64,000 bases of DNA from Methylobacterium radiotolerans JCM 2831 (GCF_000019725.1 NC_010510.1:276501-340500), one strand, 5' to 3'; shown: positions 8,538-17,009, counted from the first letter of the stretch. A program made the numbers and translations. The notes: generated by a model not told the origin, from the letters alone.

Positions 8538-8669
8538 ATGGCAGCGGAACAGAAGCGCGGAAATCGCGAAGTCAAGAAGCCGAAGAAGCCTGTGCCCAAG
8601 ACCAATGCCTCGGCGCCCTCGGTCAAGGGCTCCGTCGCGGCGGCCATGAGGCCGCCCCGGAAGGCCTGA
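8538..8669 (+). CDS. Small lysine-rich protein, 43 aa
   Basis: ATG preceded by GAGGAGCGAG. The product starts MAAEQKRGNREVKKPKKPVP and ends RPPRKA: very basic, proline/alanine-rich and probably disordered. I recall short alphaproteobacterial proteins with the same GNRE(V/A)KKPKK core, which supports it as real. Role unknown; nucleic-acid or ribosome contact is possible but speculative. Confidence 0.75.
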   Translation: MAAEQKRGNREVKKPKKPVPKTNASAPSVKGSVAAAMRPPRKA

Positions 8670-8736
8670 GGGCGATGCCCACTCGTCACGGCCAAGCCTG
8701 GTGGTAGAGCCCGGCCAACCCCGGCCATGCCCGGTG

Positions 8737-8946
8737 ATGCGGAAGCTGGCCCGGTTGGTCGTCCGTATGGCGCAGCGACCCGGCCTCCTCGAGAGCGGCC
8801 GGCTGATCGATCAACTCACCGATCTGGAAACCGAAGGCTTGGCCCGGAATATTTCGTGGCGGTCCATCGAGACAATCAGAGCTACGCGATTGAAGCTGCG
8901 CGTCGAGGGCCTGATACCGAAATCGTCTCTGCCGCTAGCTCCCTGA
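8737..8946 (+). CDS. Possible small protein, 69 aa
   Basis: ATG at 8737. The predicted product has plausible helices (LLESGRLIDQLTDLETEGL, RNISWRSIETIRATRLKLR), but an overlapping frame is also open, there is no strong ribosome binding site, and no family is recognised. Listed as a candidate only. Confidence 0.3.
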   Translation: MRKLARLVVRMAQRPGLLESGRLIDQLTDLETEGLARNISWRSIETIRATRLKLRVEGLIPKSSLPLAP

Positions 8947-8956
8947 TCGCTGTGCG

Positions 8957-9418
8957 ATGATCGATCGTGAGACGTGCTTGGACGCGCTGCGAGCGCTCAT
9001 CGTCCGGGCGGACCCGGCCGAGCTCGCGGCCGCTCAGAATAGCCCGCAGCGCTTCATCCTGCGCGACGACGGTCCGGAGCGACGGACAGCGGTCCTCGAC
9101 GGCCTCCGCGCCGAACTCCCGTGCGAGACGCGGGCCGGCTCCCGCTCGCGCGAGCAGCCTTCACACGGTCCGCCCCGCGATGATCGAGCGGACGCGCACC
9201 TTGGCAGAGGCCACGACGGCGTGACGCGCCGCCGCCGGCCGAACGCCCGCGGAATCGCGCCCTCGTCCTTCGAGGCACGGATGCCCCGCGTCGCCCGTCA
9301 GATGCCGATGCTCGCCGCCCCGGCGGCGGCCGCCTGCGGAACGGTCGCGCCGTTCCGCAACGCCATCGCTATGGCGATCGACATGGTGTCGATGGCGAGC
9401 GCGCGATCCTGCCCGTAA
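8957..9418 (+). CDS. Doubtful frame; first ~60 codons look coding
   Basis: From ATG 8957 the first 60 residues (ETCLDALRALIVRADPAEL, RFILRDDGPERRTAVLDGL) look like protein, but the rest turns into arginine/proline-rich shadow sequence and overlaps the better-supported gene on the other strand from 9298. This could be a short gene with a frameshift or a degraded gene. No family recognised. Confidence 0.25.
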   Translation: MIDRETCLDALRALIVRADPAELAAAQNSPQRFILRDDGPERRTAVLDGLRAELPCETRAGSRSREQPSHGPPRDDRADAHLGRGHDGVTRRRRPNARGIAPSSFEARMPRVARQMPMLAAPAAAACGTVAPFRNAIAMAIDMVSMASARSCP

Positions 9419-9666
9419 TCGTAGGAGCTGTTTCTCCCGGAACTCAGCCGCGCGTAGTAGGCGTCGGGAAATTCCCGATCGATCCGCGTTCTGAGAAGCT
9501 GAGCTGCCGCGGCGTAATTGGCTTCGAAATCCCGGCCCTTGCTCGCCGATGCCCCCTCGAAGGTCCCGGCTTCCTTTCGCTTGGCGATCGCATCGGACCT
9601 GCGCTCTTGCGCGCTGCCAAGGAAAAAGTGAATCGTTCTGGAGATCAGCCACCGGATGATGGTCAT
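9298..9666 (-). CDS. Hypothetical protein with N-terminal hydrophobic helix, 122 aa
   Basis: Start ATG at 9664-9666 with CAGGAGATT just upstream. Begins MTIIRWLISRTIHFFLGSAQ, a possible membrane-associated helix, followed by a charged helical region (ERRSDAIAKRKEAGTFEG) and an alanine-rich C-terminus (AIAMALRNGATVPQAAAAGA) that could pack as a second amphipathic helix. No family recognised. Confidence 0.65.
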   Translation of the reverse strand: MTIIRWLISRTIHFFLGSAQERRSDAIAKRKEAGTFEGASASKGRDFEANYAAAAQLLRTRIDREFPDAYYARLSSGRNSSYDYGQDRALAIDTMSIAIAMALRNGATVPQAAAAGAASIGI

Positions 9667-9956
9667 CGGAATCTCCTGTGCGGGCGGCGAATGCCGTCCC
9701 GTGCGGATACATAGCACATCGCGGCGCCACCTGAGCTTAAAAATACGGGCCCGCTGAGAATCGAAGTTTCCGGCAGGCCGCCGCGGTATGCTGGCCGAAG
9801 CGTCCGGCTGTCCGGGTCAAGGCCCGGGCCTGCGTCGGTCACCGCGCCCATCGATAGGGGGACGCTCCGCGGCCCGCCGGGACGAGGGCCGGGCGCCCGC
9901 GCGCCTGCCGAGTCACGGCGCGTCCCGGCACCCGCCCTGGACCGCACCGCCGTCGG

Positions 9957-10352
9957 TCAGGGCGGGGAGATCTGCGGACCCGGATGCACCAGGGTCGTGA
10001 CATGTTCGGTCGCCTTCCACACGGGCCAGGAGCCCTCGCGAACGAACATGGCGAAGGCCTCGATCACGTCCGGCCGGTCGAAAGCGCGCATACCCTCACG
10101 TGCGCGCCCGACGATGCAGGCCCCATCCGCCGTATCAGCCGCGGGCGAGCGGATATCGAGCGAGAACATCACGCCTGATCGATCGGGCCTGAGCGCGTCC
10201 GGGAGGGCGTCGATCTTGCGCCAGAGGCAGTACCACCGGGCGCAGGCCTCCGGGCGTTCGCGGTAGATCTCGCAGCCCGTTCCGGTGTTGTGCCGGCACA
10301 CGACCCCTGCCGGCTTGTCGAGGGCCGGGATCGCCAGAACACGGCAGCACAT
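9957..10352 (-). CDS. YkgJ-family cysteine-cluster protein, start uncertain
   Basis: Cysteine-rich protein (MCCRVLAI, VVCRHNTGTGCEIYRERP, ACARWYCLWR) of the YkgJ/DUF-type zinc- or iron-sulfur-binding family of unknown function. The frame continues upstream of the only ATG (10350-10352) with CGSCT, which would complete the usual CxxCxxCC cluster. However, no ATG, GTG or TTG exists further up, so either a rare start is used or the start region is damaged. The stated start gives 131 residues. Confidence 0.6.
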   Translation of the reverse strand: MCCRVLAIPALDKPAGVVCRHNTGTGCEIYRERPEACARWYCLWRKIDALPDALRPDRSGVMFSLDIRSPAADTADGACIVGRAREGMRAFDRPDVIEAFAMFVREGSWPVWKATEHVTTLVHPGPQISPP

Positions 10353-10616
10353 CGTGCAGGAACCGCATGACCGGCCGGGGACGGTGCGCTCGGGGGTCCG
10401 CGGGACGCCCTGGCTCGGGCTGCCGCAGACTCGTGCTTTGCTCGCGATCGGTCTGTCCTCGATTGCCGTCGTGCGGCGGGGATGTGGCTGATGGCGGAGA
10501 TGCGAGGGGCGGGTGCTGTGCGCCAGGGCGGGCGGCTTTCCGGCGCAAGCCGGGCGCTCGGCGGGAGCGTCGGCGACGGGGGGCCAGGCGGCGCCCCGAC
10601 CCGGCGGGCGGGTGGC

Positions 10617-10835
10617 TCAGGCCGTCGGGCGCCGCGCGTGCCGCCAAGCCGCAATCGCGCTCCGTCTCGCCTCGAAGGCCGTGCGCAACCGCGTGCCCGG
10701 TGCACCCTGCCGCTCCGCGCCATAGCCGTGGAGCAGGACTGCGTCGGGTCCGAAGACACGACGCATCTCGGCGCGCCAGAGGCGGTCCGCGACGGCGAGC
10801 GTCGTCTCGGTTTCCGCGAAGCGTTCGATGTTCAT
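10617..10835 (-). CDS. Hypothetical protein, 72 aa
   Basis: ATG at 10833-10835 preceded by GAGGACG. The product (MNIERFAETETTLAVADRLW...) is helical and rich in Arg and Ala. Coding-like composition; an upstream ATG would add 20 less convincing residues. No family recognised. Confidence 0.55.
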   Translation of the reverse strand: MNIERFAETETTLAVADRLWRAEMRRVFGPDAVLLHGYGAERQGAPGTRLRTAFEARRSAIAAWRHARRPTA

Positions 10836-11021
10836 GGCAGACGTCCTCACCTCATCGCCGCCTGCCACAACGCGCCGTCCTGCCCAGAGGTCCAACGCGA
10901 GCGTGATCCCGGCCGCGGTCGCGGATCGGGGGATCGGTGCGGCTCGAAGACGTCGCGGGCTACGATGGGGGCGCTGCGGCTTCTTCGCGCGGTCTCGCGG
11001 CGCGGCAAGGTGGCCGTCGTG

Positions 11022-11294
11022 TCAGAGGGCCCGCGCGAGGCCCGCCTCCAGATCGAGGGCGCTGGCGGTCTGCTGAGAGAGGCGGACGCCCGTCGGCTCT
11101 ACCGCCGCATCGGCCTTCACCGCGCGGCGCACGATCGCCAGCGCCTCGTCCTCCGAGGTGGTGATCGTCGCGTAGAACATGACCAACCGGCCCGAAAGCT
11201 CCGCCTCGTCGGGCCGCGTCACCTTGAGGATGAAGGCCGTCTGATTGGGTTCGATCATCGCCGCGTCGGCCGAGTGGGTGTCCTTCGTCGTCAT
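11022..11294 (-). CDS. Hypothetical protein, 90 aa
   Basis: Start MTTKDTHSADAAM at 11294; a TTG nine bases upstream is an alternative. The middle looks like an alpha/beta domain (QTAFILKVTRPDEAELSGR, TTSEDEALAIVRRAVKADA). No known motif. One of a row of small minus-strand genes here (10.6-12.3 kb). Confidence 0.6.
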   Translation of the reverse strand: MTTKDTHSADAAMIEPNQTAFILKVTRPDEAELSGRLVMFYATITTSEDEALAIVRRAVKADAAVEPTGVRLSQQTASALDLEAGLARAL

Positions 11295-11414
11295 GGATCG
11301 CAAAGGCCTCGCTCGGTCCGCCCGGGGACGCCCTCAGCCGGGCCGATGCGTCGTGGCGGACGCGCGTCACGGAACGCCACGCGGTCGTCCGCGGGCCCGT
11401 CCGCCCGAGACGAT

Positions 11415-11609
11415 TCAGGCAGGCGTGAGCTCGCCTTCCCGCACGGCACGCTCGCCGCTCGCGGACTTGATACGGTAAGTCGGCTCGCCGGAACGGTCGT
11501 CCGGCGTCAGGCGGATCACCTCGAAGAGCCCGTCGACGGTGCTCTTATTGCCCGCGTAGCTGATCCCCAGCTGCCGGACATGCTGGCCGATCTTGAACTT
11601 GTGAGACAT
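11415..11609 (-). CDS. Small SH3-like conserved protein, 64 aa
   Basis: ATG at 11607-11609 with GGAGGACGACCC upstream, a strong ribosome binding site. Sequence MSHKFKIGQHVRQLG, then FEVIRLTPDDRSGEPTYRIK and ERAVREGEL resembles the short beta-barrel 'KFKxGqxVr..GxYeVxrllP...YRIKs..E.hERvv.E.eL' proteins common in alphaproteobacteria. Function unknown. Confidence 0.75.
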   Translation of the reverse strand: MSHKFKIGQHVRQLGISYAGNKSTVDGLFEVIRLTPDDRSGEPTYRIKSASGERAVREGELTPA

Positions 11610-11652
11610 GGGTCGTCCTCCGGAGTGATGGCGCGTGCGGGCCGGGTGCGGC

Positions 11653-12015
11653 CTAGCGGCGTGCGCGCGCCTTGCGGGCCGCAAACCGTGCGTCGCGTGC
11701 AGCCTTCTGTTCGGCAGCGCGGGCAACCTGCTGCTCCGCCTTCTCGGCAGCCAGACGGTCGGACTCGGCCGCGGCGCGGGCCCGCGCGGCCTGGACCTCA
11801 GCCTCGTGCTCGACCGCGGCGGCCAGACGAACGGCTTCCCGTTCGGTTGCCCGGAGGTCTCGCGCCTGGATGACCGCGTGCCGCGCGGCTTGCCGAGCGA
11901 GGAGGCCCGGATCGTCGGCCGCGGGGCGTGCCCGGAACCGGGCCAGTGTGGCCTGCCGCGCTCTGGCCGTCTCTGCGAGACGATCGACGAGGTGATCGGT
12001 TTTCAAAGGTTTCAC
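11653..12015 (-). CDS. DUF6481-type alanine/arginine-rich coiled-coil protein
   Basis: A 120-residue protein that is almost entirely helical, with long A/R/E-rich repeats (EREAVRLAAAVEHEAEVQAA) and a basic tail. The layout of a short N-terminal 'F..R...A..A+..ALERFRA+P..DDP' motif (here ATLARFRARPAADDPG) followed by a charged helix matches DUF6481 as I remember it. Function unknown. 43 bases upstream of the SH3-like gene on the same strand. Confidence 0.65.
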   Translation of the reverse strand: MKPLKTDHLVDRLAETARARQATLARFRARPAADDPGLLARQAARHAVIQARDLRATEREAVRLAAAVEHEAEVQAARARAAAESDRLAAEKAEQQVARAAEQKAARDARFAARKARARR

Positions 12016-12122
12016 GGATTCTCCGCAGGCGCACCGGACGTCGGCCCTGGTGGCGGGACATGGATGAAGCCGCTCCGCGACGGGAACGGCTTCGACGGGC
12101 GTCTGGGGCTGACGCGTGAGAC

Positions 12123-12332
12123 TCAGGCGGCCTGAAGGCTGCCGGCCGACTGCTTGCCGGTCCGCCGATCGGTCTCCATCTCGTAGGAGACTTTCTGGCC
12201 CTCGTTCAGGCCTTGCATGCCGGCGCGCTCGACGGCCGAGATGTGGACGAACACGTCCTTGCCGCCGTCATCCGGCTGGATGAAGCCGAAGCCCTTGGTG
12301 TCGTTGAACCATTTAACGGTGCCGATGGTCAT
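12123..12332 (-). CDS. Cold-shock protein (CspA family)
   Basis: A 69-residue single CSD protein: [20 protein letters not shown] contains RNP1 (KGFGFI) and [13 protein letters not shown] contains RNP2 (VFVHI). Such proteins bind single-stranded RNA/DNA and act as RNA chaperones in cold or growth transitions. Normal length. A strong hairpin lies 37 bases before the start codon in the presumed 5' leader. Confidence 0.95.
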   Translation of the reverse strand: MTIGTVKWFNDTKGFGFIQPDDGGKDVFVHISAVERAGMQGLNEGQKVSYEMETDRRTGKQSAGSLQAA

Positions 12333-12368
12333 AGGTATTCCATATCAGTGAAGGCAAATAGATAGGGC

Positions 12369-12391
12369 GGGCGCGTGGATCACACGCGCCC
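12369..12391 (-). promoter_or_regulatory. Hairpin in the presumed cold-shock gene leader
   Basis: Nine-base perfect stem GGGCGCGTG / CACGCGCCC with a GATCA loop, 37-59 bases upstream of the csp ATG. Long structured 5' leaders are known to control csp mRNAs, so this may be a temperature- or structure-dependent element. It may instead be a terminator for transcripts entering from upstream; no T-run follows on either strand. Confidence 0.45.
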
Positions 12392-12887
12392 GGTCGCCGG
12401 ATGTCGAAAATGGGAGAGATGCAGAACGCTCGCCCTGTTGAGGCGATACGGCCGGATACCTGGCCAAAAATCGATGCTGTATCTGTACGCCATCGATGTG
12501 ACGATGACAAGTACATTGAGAAAGTGCGCGATTTATGCCGGGCCGAGCGGCGATTATTCATCCCGAAACTTCGCGCCGCGTTTCCCGTGAACGGCTCGGA
12601 CGAAGCGGCTTGTCGGCCCGCGCTCCGGCGTTCGGCCGGCCGATCTCCGACGGCGTCAACGGCCGGTCCGGTGTGATGAGGAGCGCCCCTCCAGCGGGCC
12701 GGACAAGCGGCGGCAACGTCGTCTCCGACCCGTGACGCCGTCCGTGCCCGCCCCCCCGGCGCTGATGCGGCGACGTGGACACCTGGCCGAGGGGCGGCCG
12801 GGCTCTCTCTAACGGCGCACGCAATCCACGGTTTGGGCGCCGGCTGTCGGAGCCGGCGCGCCGTTCGACCCGGAGGCGCGCTCGCCG
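12392..12887. other. Intergenic region between csp and the methyltransferase gene
   Basis: About 500 bases. One plus-strand frame (ATG 12401 to 12676) has a partly protein-like middle (YIEKVRDLCRAERRLFIPKL) but a shadow-like end and no clear ribosome binding site; I do not call it. The first 200 bases are AT-richer than the surroundings and may hold the csp promoter. Confidence 0.45.
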
Positions 12888-13523
12888 ATGACGCAGGATC
12901 TGCCGGACTTTCCCCCCGAGGCGTTCGCCAAGCACGACCGCGATCCCGATCCCGCGTTCTACGCGCAGCCGCGCTTCGTGACCCATATCGATGCCGCCGC
13001 CATCGGGGCGGTCACCGACCTCTACAGGGAGATCGTCCCGGCGGGCGGCGACGTCCTCGACCTGATGTCGAGTTGGGTCAGCCACCTGCCGGACGAGGTC
13101 GGTTATGCCAGCGTCACCGGCCACGGCCTGAACGCGGCCGAACTCGCCGCCAACCCGCGCCTGACCCGGCATTTCGTGCAGGACCTCAACGCCGAGCCGC
13201 GCCTGCCGCTCGACACGGCCTGCGTCGACGCCGCACTGATCTGCGTCTCGGTCCAGTATCTCCAGCGCCCCGTGGCCGTCCTGTCCGAGATCGCGCGCGT
13301 GCTGCGCCCCGGCGCCCCGGCGGTGATCAGCTTCTCGAACCGCTGCTTCCCGACCAAGGCGGTGGCCATCTGGACAGCCCTCGACGGCGCGGGACATGCC
13401 CAGCTCGTCGGTCTGTACCTCCAGCGTGCCGGCTTCACCCGCGTCGAGAGACGCGTCCTCAAGCCCGCGGGAGGTCCCGGCGACCCGGTGACGGCGGTGA
13501 TCGGCCGGACGGCCGCGGCCTGA
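12888..13523 (+). CDS. SAM-dependent methyltransferase domain protein
   Basis: A 211-residue class I methyltransferase-like protein. GGDVLDLMSSWVSHLP corresponds to motif I (a degenerate form of DlGcGxG), GHGLNAAEL follows strand 2, and ACVDAALICVSVQYLQRP plus EIARVLRPGAPAVISFSNR correspond to motifs II/III. The glycine-rich loop is unusual (DLMSSW), shared by a small family of uncharacterised bacterial proteins. Substrate unknown. Convergent with the carotenoid oxygenase gene. Confidence 0.75.
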   Translation: MTQDLPDFPPEAFAKHDRDPDPAFYAQPRFVTHIDAAAIGAVTDLYREIVPAGGDVLDLMSSWVSHLPDEVGYASVTGHGLNAAELAANPRLTRHFVQDLNAEPRLPLDTACVDAALICVSVQYLQRPVAVLSEIARVLRPGAPAVISFSNRCFPTKAVAIWTALDGAGHAQLVGLYLQRAGFTRVERRVLKPAGGPGDPVTAVIGRTAAA

Positions 13524-13563
13524 GGGCCCGGCAGCGGCCGGTCCCGGCACCGCACCCGGCCCC

Positions 13564-15003
13564 TCAAGCCGGGGCGCGCGCCGGGAACCAGTTGCCGTGG
13601 AAGCCCGGCGGGATCCGGTGTCCGAGGCGGACCCGGGCCACGGGAGGGGCATCGAACGCGCGCGCGTCGAGGACGGTGAAGTCGGTCGCGTCGCGGGCGG
13701 TGTCGATGACGAGCCCGACGAGCCAGCCCTCGTCCTCGCCGGACCCGGTCCGCGCCGGGACGAAGACGAACTCCCCCGGGACGTGATCGGGGCCGAAGTC
13801 GTGCACGTGGCGTTCGCCCGTCTCGAGGTCGTGCTTGTAGAGCTGCGTCGCACCGGCGAGCTGCGTGTTGCCGTCGGCCGGGACGCTGACCGTGTAGACG
13901 TAGCGGTGGCGCTGCCCGAGGCGCCGCTCATCGATGCGGGGGAATTCCTGCGCCGCGGGGTCGGTCACGCGCCGCTCGACCCGACCCGTCGACGGATCGA
14001 TGATCCAGCGTTCGAGCCGGCCCGGTGTGTCGAGCCCGCCCCCGGGCGAGGCGAACACTGTCCCGTAGGCGATGACGTCGAGGATCACCCGCCCGTCGGC
14101 GTCGTCGTAGGCGTTGGCGGTGTGGAACACGAAGCAGGGCTCGACGGCGCACCAGAGGATGTCGGCACCCTCGCCCTGTCGGGGTAGGAGGCCCACGCGG
14201 GCCCCGTGGTCGGGGTTCCAGCGGAACGGGAAGCGGTACCCGGCGAGCAGGGCCCGGAACGAGAACGTGACGGGCAGGTCCAGCACGATCACGAAGCGCG
14301 CCGTGATCGCGCAATCGTGGATGCAGGGGCCGTGCGCGACCGCGACCGGCACCTCGCGCACGACCTGCCCGCTCGGTGCGAGGACGACGTGGCGCACGCT
14401 GTCCCAGACGCGGCCGTCATACGCGACGGCGTGAGTCTCGCCGGTCAGCGGGTCGCGGTGCGGGTGCCCGGTGAAGGAGCCGGCCAGCGTCCCGTCGAAC
14501 GGGTTGTAGCGCTGCTCCTCCAGGGTGCGCGCGAGCTCGACGGGGAAGCTGCCGGCCTCCACCACCGCGAAGATCCGGCCGCCGATCTCGACGACGTTGG
14601 TGTTGACGGTGTCGTTGCCGCCCCGCCGCGGCCCGGGCGCCGCTGGCCGCTCGAGCGCCGTGGCGGCCGTGCGCGAGTTGATCCAGCGGTTGCGATACCA
14701 CAGCGCCCGGCCGCCCTCGAGCGCGAGACCGTGCACCATGCCGTCGCCGAGGAACCAGTCGTGACCCCGCGTCGCCGGGCGGACGGGGTTGGCCCCCATC
14801 TTGAGGTAGAGGCCGTCGAGGCCGGGCGGGATCGCGCCGGTGACGGGCAGATTCTCCAGCGTCAGCTCCGCGCGCATCGGCTCGTGAACGCCGACGACGA
14901 AGGGGTTGGCCGTTCCGGGCAGGCGCAGCCGGTTGCACGCCGCCAACAGGCCGACGCCGACCTCGGCGACCGCGCGGAGGGCCGACTGGACTCGGTTCGG
15001 CAT
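13564..15003 (-). CDS. Carotenoid oxygenase family protein
   Basis: A 479-residue beta-propeller dioxygenase that cleaves double bonds in carotenoids or related stilbenoids using a non-heme iron bound by four histidines. The four expected sites are visible: FTGHPHRDPLTG, HGPCIHDCAIT, CFVFHTANAYDD and PPGFHGNW near the C-terminus. FLGDGMVHGL is the family N-terminal signature. Start chosen at ATG 15001-15003 (MPNRVQSALRAV); the frame is open further up but reads as arginine-rich shadow. Methylobacterium makes carotenoids, so an apocarotenoid product is plausible. Confidence 0.92.
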   Translation of the reverse strand: MPNRVQSALRAVAEVGVGLLAACNRLRLPGTANPFVVGVHEPMRAELTLENLPVTGAIPPGLDGLYLKMGANPVRPATRGHDWFLGDGMVHGLALEGGRALWYRNRWINSRTAATALERPAAPGPRRGGNDTVNTNVVEIGGRIFAVVEAGSFPVELARTLEEQRYNPFDGTLAGSFTGHPHRDPLTGETHAVAYDGRVWDSVRHVVLAPSGQVVREVPVAVAHGPCIHDCAITARFVIVLDLPVTFSFRALLAGYRFPFRWNPDHGARVGLLPRQGEGADILWCAVEPCFVFHTANAYDDADGRVILDVIAYGTVFASPGGGLDTPGRLERWIIDPSTGRVERRVTDPAAQEFPRIDERRLGQRHRYVYTVSVPADGNTQLAGATQLYKHDLETGERHVHDFGPDHVPGEFVFVPARTGSGEDEGWLVGLVIDTARDATDFTVLDARAFDAPPVARVRLGHRIPPGFHGNWFPARAPA

Positions 15004-15246
15004 CGGCGGCGCTTCCAGGATCGGGCGGCGGGCACGAACGACATCGGCGCGAAGCCGCACGGGCCCCTCCCGCCGAAGGGAGCCGCGCGCGCTCCACGGC
15101 GCACCATACCCGAAAGCGGCGAGGCTGTGCCGCCGGATTCCGCTGCAGCGGGACAGGGCGAGCGTCTCAGTCGGGCGGTTTGGCGACGATCCGCTTCGGG
15201 GACGCAGACTGGCCGAAGCGGACACCCTGAAACCGGGATCGGGAAG

Positions 15247-15978
15247 CTAGACTTGTCGCATCCCGCCATCGACGCACAGTTCGGCTCCCGCGACAAAGCT
15301 CGCCTCGTCGCTGAGGAGGAACAGCGTGGCCGCTGCCACCTCCTCAGGACGGGCCATCCGGCCGAGCGGGATCGGCGCGATCAGCCTGGCCCGCCCCTCC
15401 TCCGGCACGCTCGCCATCATGGCGGTGTCGGTTGGGCCGGGGGCCACAACGTTCACGCGGATGCCCTGTGGGGCTAGTTCCGCTGTCCATGTGCGTGCGT
15501 AGGAACGTAGCGCCGCCTTTGTCGCGCAATAGGTCCCGTAGGGCGTGATGCCTGCGGCGTCGGCGATCGAGCCCATCAGCACGACGGACCCACCCTGCCC
15601 CATCACCCCCAGAGCGGCCTGTAGCCCGAATACGGCCCCACGCACGTTGACGGCAAAGTGCCGGTCAAAGTGCTCCGGCGTCCCGTCGCGCAGGGTCGCC
15701 GGTTCCGAAATGCCCGCGTTGAGGACGAGCGCGTCGATCCGGCCATGCGTCTCCCGCACCGTCGCGACGACGCGGTGCAGATCCTCCCGGAGGGCTGCGT
15801 CTGCGACGAGACCCCGCGCCCCTTTCCCGATCCTCGCAGCGGCGGCCTCGACCTCGTCGGGGCGCCGCCCGGTGAAGACGACCGACGCGCCCTCGATCGC
15901 CAGCCGCTCGGCCACCGCAAGGCCGATGCCCTTCGCCCCGCCGACCACGAGAGCAACTTTGTCCACCATGCGGGCCAT
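15247..15978 (-). CDS. SDR-family oxidoreductase
   Basis: A 243-residue classical short-chain dehydrogenase: cofactor motif GGAKGIGLA near residue 14, LNAGIS, catalytic Ser in VVLMGSIADA, YGTYCATKAAL (YxxxK), and the C-terminal FVAGAELCVDGG common to fabG-like SDRs. The R-R after strand 2 (FTGRRPDEV) favours NADP(H). Substrate unknown. Transcribed divergently from an HxlR regulator, which probably controls it. Confidence 0.93.
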   Translation of the reverse strand: MARMVDKVALVVGGAKGIGLAVAERLAIEGASVVFTGRRPDEVEAAAARIGKGARGLVADAALREDLHRVVATVRETHGRIDALVLNAGISEPATLRDGTPEHFDRHFAVNVRGAVFGLQAALGVMGQGGSVVLMGSIADAAGITPYGTYCATKAALRSYARTWTAELAPQGIRVNVVAPGPTDTAMMASVPEEGRARLIAPIPLGRMARPEEVAAATLFLLSDEASFVAGAELCVDGGMRQV

Positions 15979-16009
15979 CAGGGCATCCCTTCATCCGTGA
16001 TGGCCTCAG

Positions 16010-16028
16010 AGATACAGAACGTATATCT
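16010..16028. promoter_or_regulatory. Palindrome between SDR and HxlR genes, possible HxlR operator
   Basis: AGATAC-AGAAC-GTATATCT, an imperfect inverted repeat in the 82-base divergent intergenic space, followed by a second small palindrome TAGG-TTAG-CCTA (about 16046-16057) just before the HxlR start. HxlR-family repressors often bind such sites between themselves and a divergent oxidoreductase gene. Confidence 0.45.
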
Positions 16029-16060
16029 GCTATCAAGAACGCACTTAGGTTAGCCTAGAT

Positions 16061-16453
16061 ATGGTCGACGATACCGATCTCGATGCCGCGTCCGAGTGCG
16101 CGCTCGCCAACATGGCGCGGGTCCGTCCGGTGTTGGACAAGATCGCCGACAAGTGGACGATCCTGATCCTCACGGTGCTTTGCCCGCGACCGGCCCGGTT
16201 CAACGTGATCAAACGGCGGCTCGATGGCATCACGCACAAGGCGCTAGCGGACGCGCTGAAGCGGCTGGAACGCAACGGTCTGGTGACCCGGACAGTGCTG
16301 CCGACCGCTCCCATCGGCGTCGAGTATGCGATCACGCCACTTGGCCATTCACTACGTCAGCCCTTCGAGGCGCTCTGCTCATGGGCCCTCGACAATGGTG
16401 CAGCGATTGAGGCGGCCAATTACGAGCATGACAGCATCAAACCGAAGCAGTGA
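16061..16453 (+). CDS. HxlR-family transcriptional regulator
   Basis: A 130-residue winged-helix protein: CALANMARVRPVLDKIADKWTILIL (family start, here shifted with Cys near residue 13), RFNVIKRRLDGITHKALADALKRLERNGLV (recognition helix), and VEYAITPLGHSLRQPFEALCSWA. Cysteines at the N-terminus and in the C-terminal helix may be redox-sensing, as in some members. Divergent from the SDR gene. Confidence 0.93.
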   Translation: MVDDTDLDAASECALANMARVRPVLDKIADKWTILILTVLCPRPARFNVIKRRLDGITHKALADALKRLERNGLVTRTVLPTAPIGVEYAITPLGHSLRQPFEALCSWALDNGAAIEAANYEHDSIKPKQ

Positions 16454-16549
16454 ACGTCGGCTTTCGGTGTGAAAGATCTCGAGCCGCCATGTCGTATAAG
16501 GGGCGCCAGCAGAGTCTCGCCGCAGGTATCGAGCGCCCGATTGTGACCG

Positions 16550-16701
16550 TTAGTAGGCCCCATCCTCGAGGATGTTCAGGATGTTGCCGCACGCCTTGCA
16601 GTACACAGCATCCTGCTCGCGACGCTGCAGCCCGTAAGCGGTGCAGGGGAAGCGCACCTGGTAGGGGCGGAACACGACCTGGGCGAGGCGGAAGAGCACT
16701 C
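16550..16701 (-). pseudogene. Decayed C-terminal copy of the ion-channel zinc-ribbon
   Basis: Translating the minus strand gives LFRLAQVVFRPYQVRFPCTA, a Tyr in place of the next Cys, then CKACGNILNILEDGAY and a TAA stop (16550-16552). This matches the last 50 residues of the channel-like protein encoded at 20171-20941 (same order, about 80% identity by eye). The upstream pore and membrane part is absent, so it is a remnant. The CTAC to CTAY change removes a zinc-ribbon cysteine. Confidence 0.8.
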
Positions 16702-16811
16702 TCTATCGGTCGCCCGACTTTCCGAACCGGCTGAGCCCGCGAACGGGGCATCAGCTAGCGCGTTCCAGTCCATGGGGGGAGAGGGAGCCACAGGCCTCGC
16801 AGGGGCCGCCG

Positions 16812-16925
16812 AAGAGAGGGCGCGCCGCATTCCGAGCGCGCCGCCGACGTGTTCCGGTCTCAGGAAGAACCCGGCGCTGCGATAAGACCTCACGCCCGCG
16901 TGAACACTGCGCCTCGCGGAGAAGC
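16812..16925 (-). ncRNA. Putative sRNA, copy 1, divergent from the 17010 gene
   Basis: The minus strand carries GTTCTTC..TGAGACCGGAAC followed by a GC-rich stem GGCGCGC/GCGCGCC (16819-16842) and TCTCTTC. The same arrangement occurs upstream of the paralogous gene at 46633-46938 (47030-47134), where the stem is longer and followed by TCTTTC. Core nucleotides and stem positions are conserved although the stem sequence differs. No ORF is evident. The 5' end is a guess. Confidence 0.45.
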
Positions 16926-17009
16926 CGGCTGGGTGACCGTGTCATCGGAACGTCGCATCGGCTGGCGGGTTTGTGACCCGGCCGGAAGGGTGAGGTGCAG
17001 GGAAGCGGT

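Noticed and set aside
12401..12676. Plus-strand 91-codon frame upstream of the methyltransferase gene
   Set aside because: Only the middle looks like protein, no Shine-Dalgarno, and it overlaps the likely csp promoter region.
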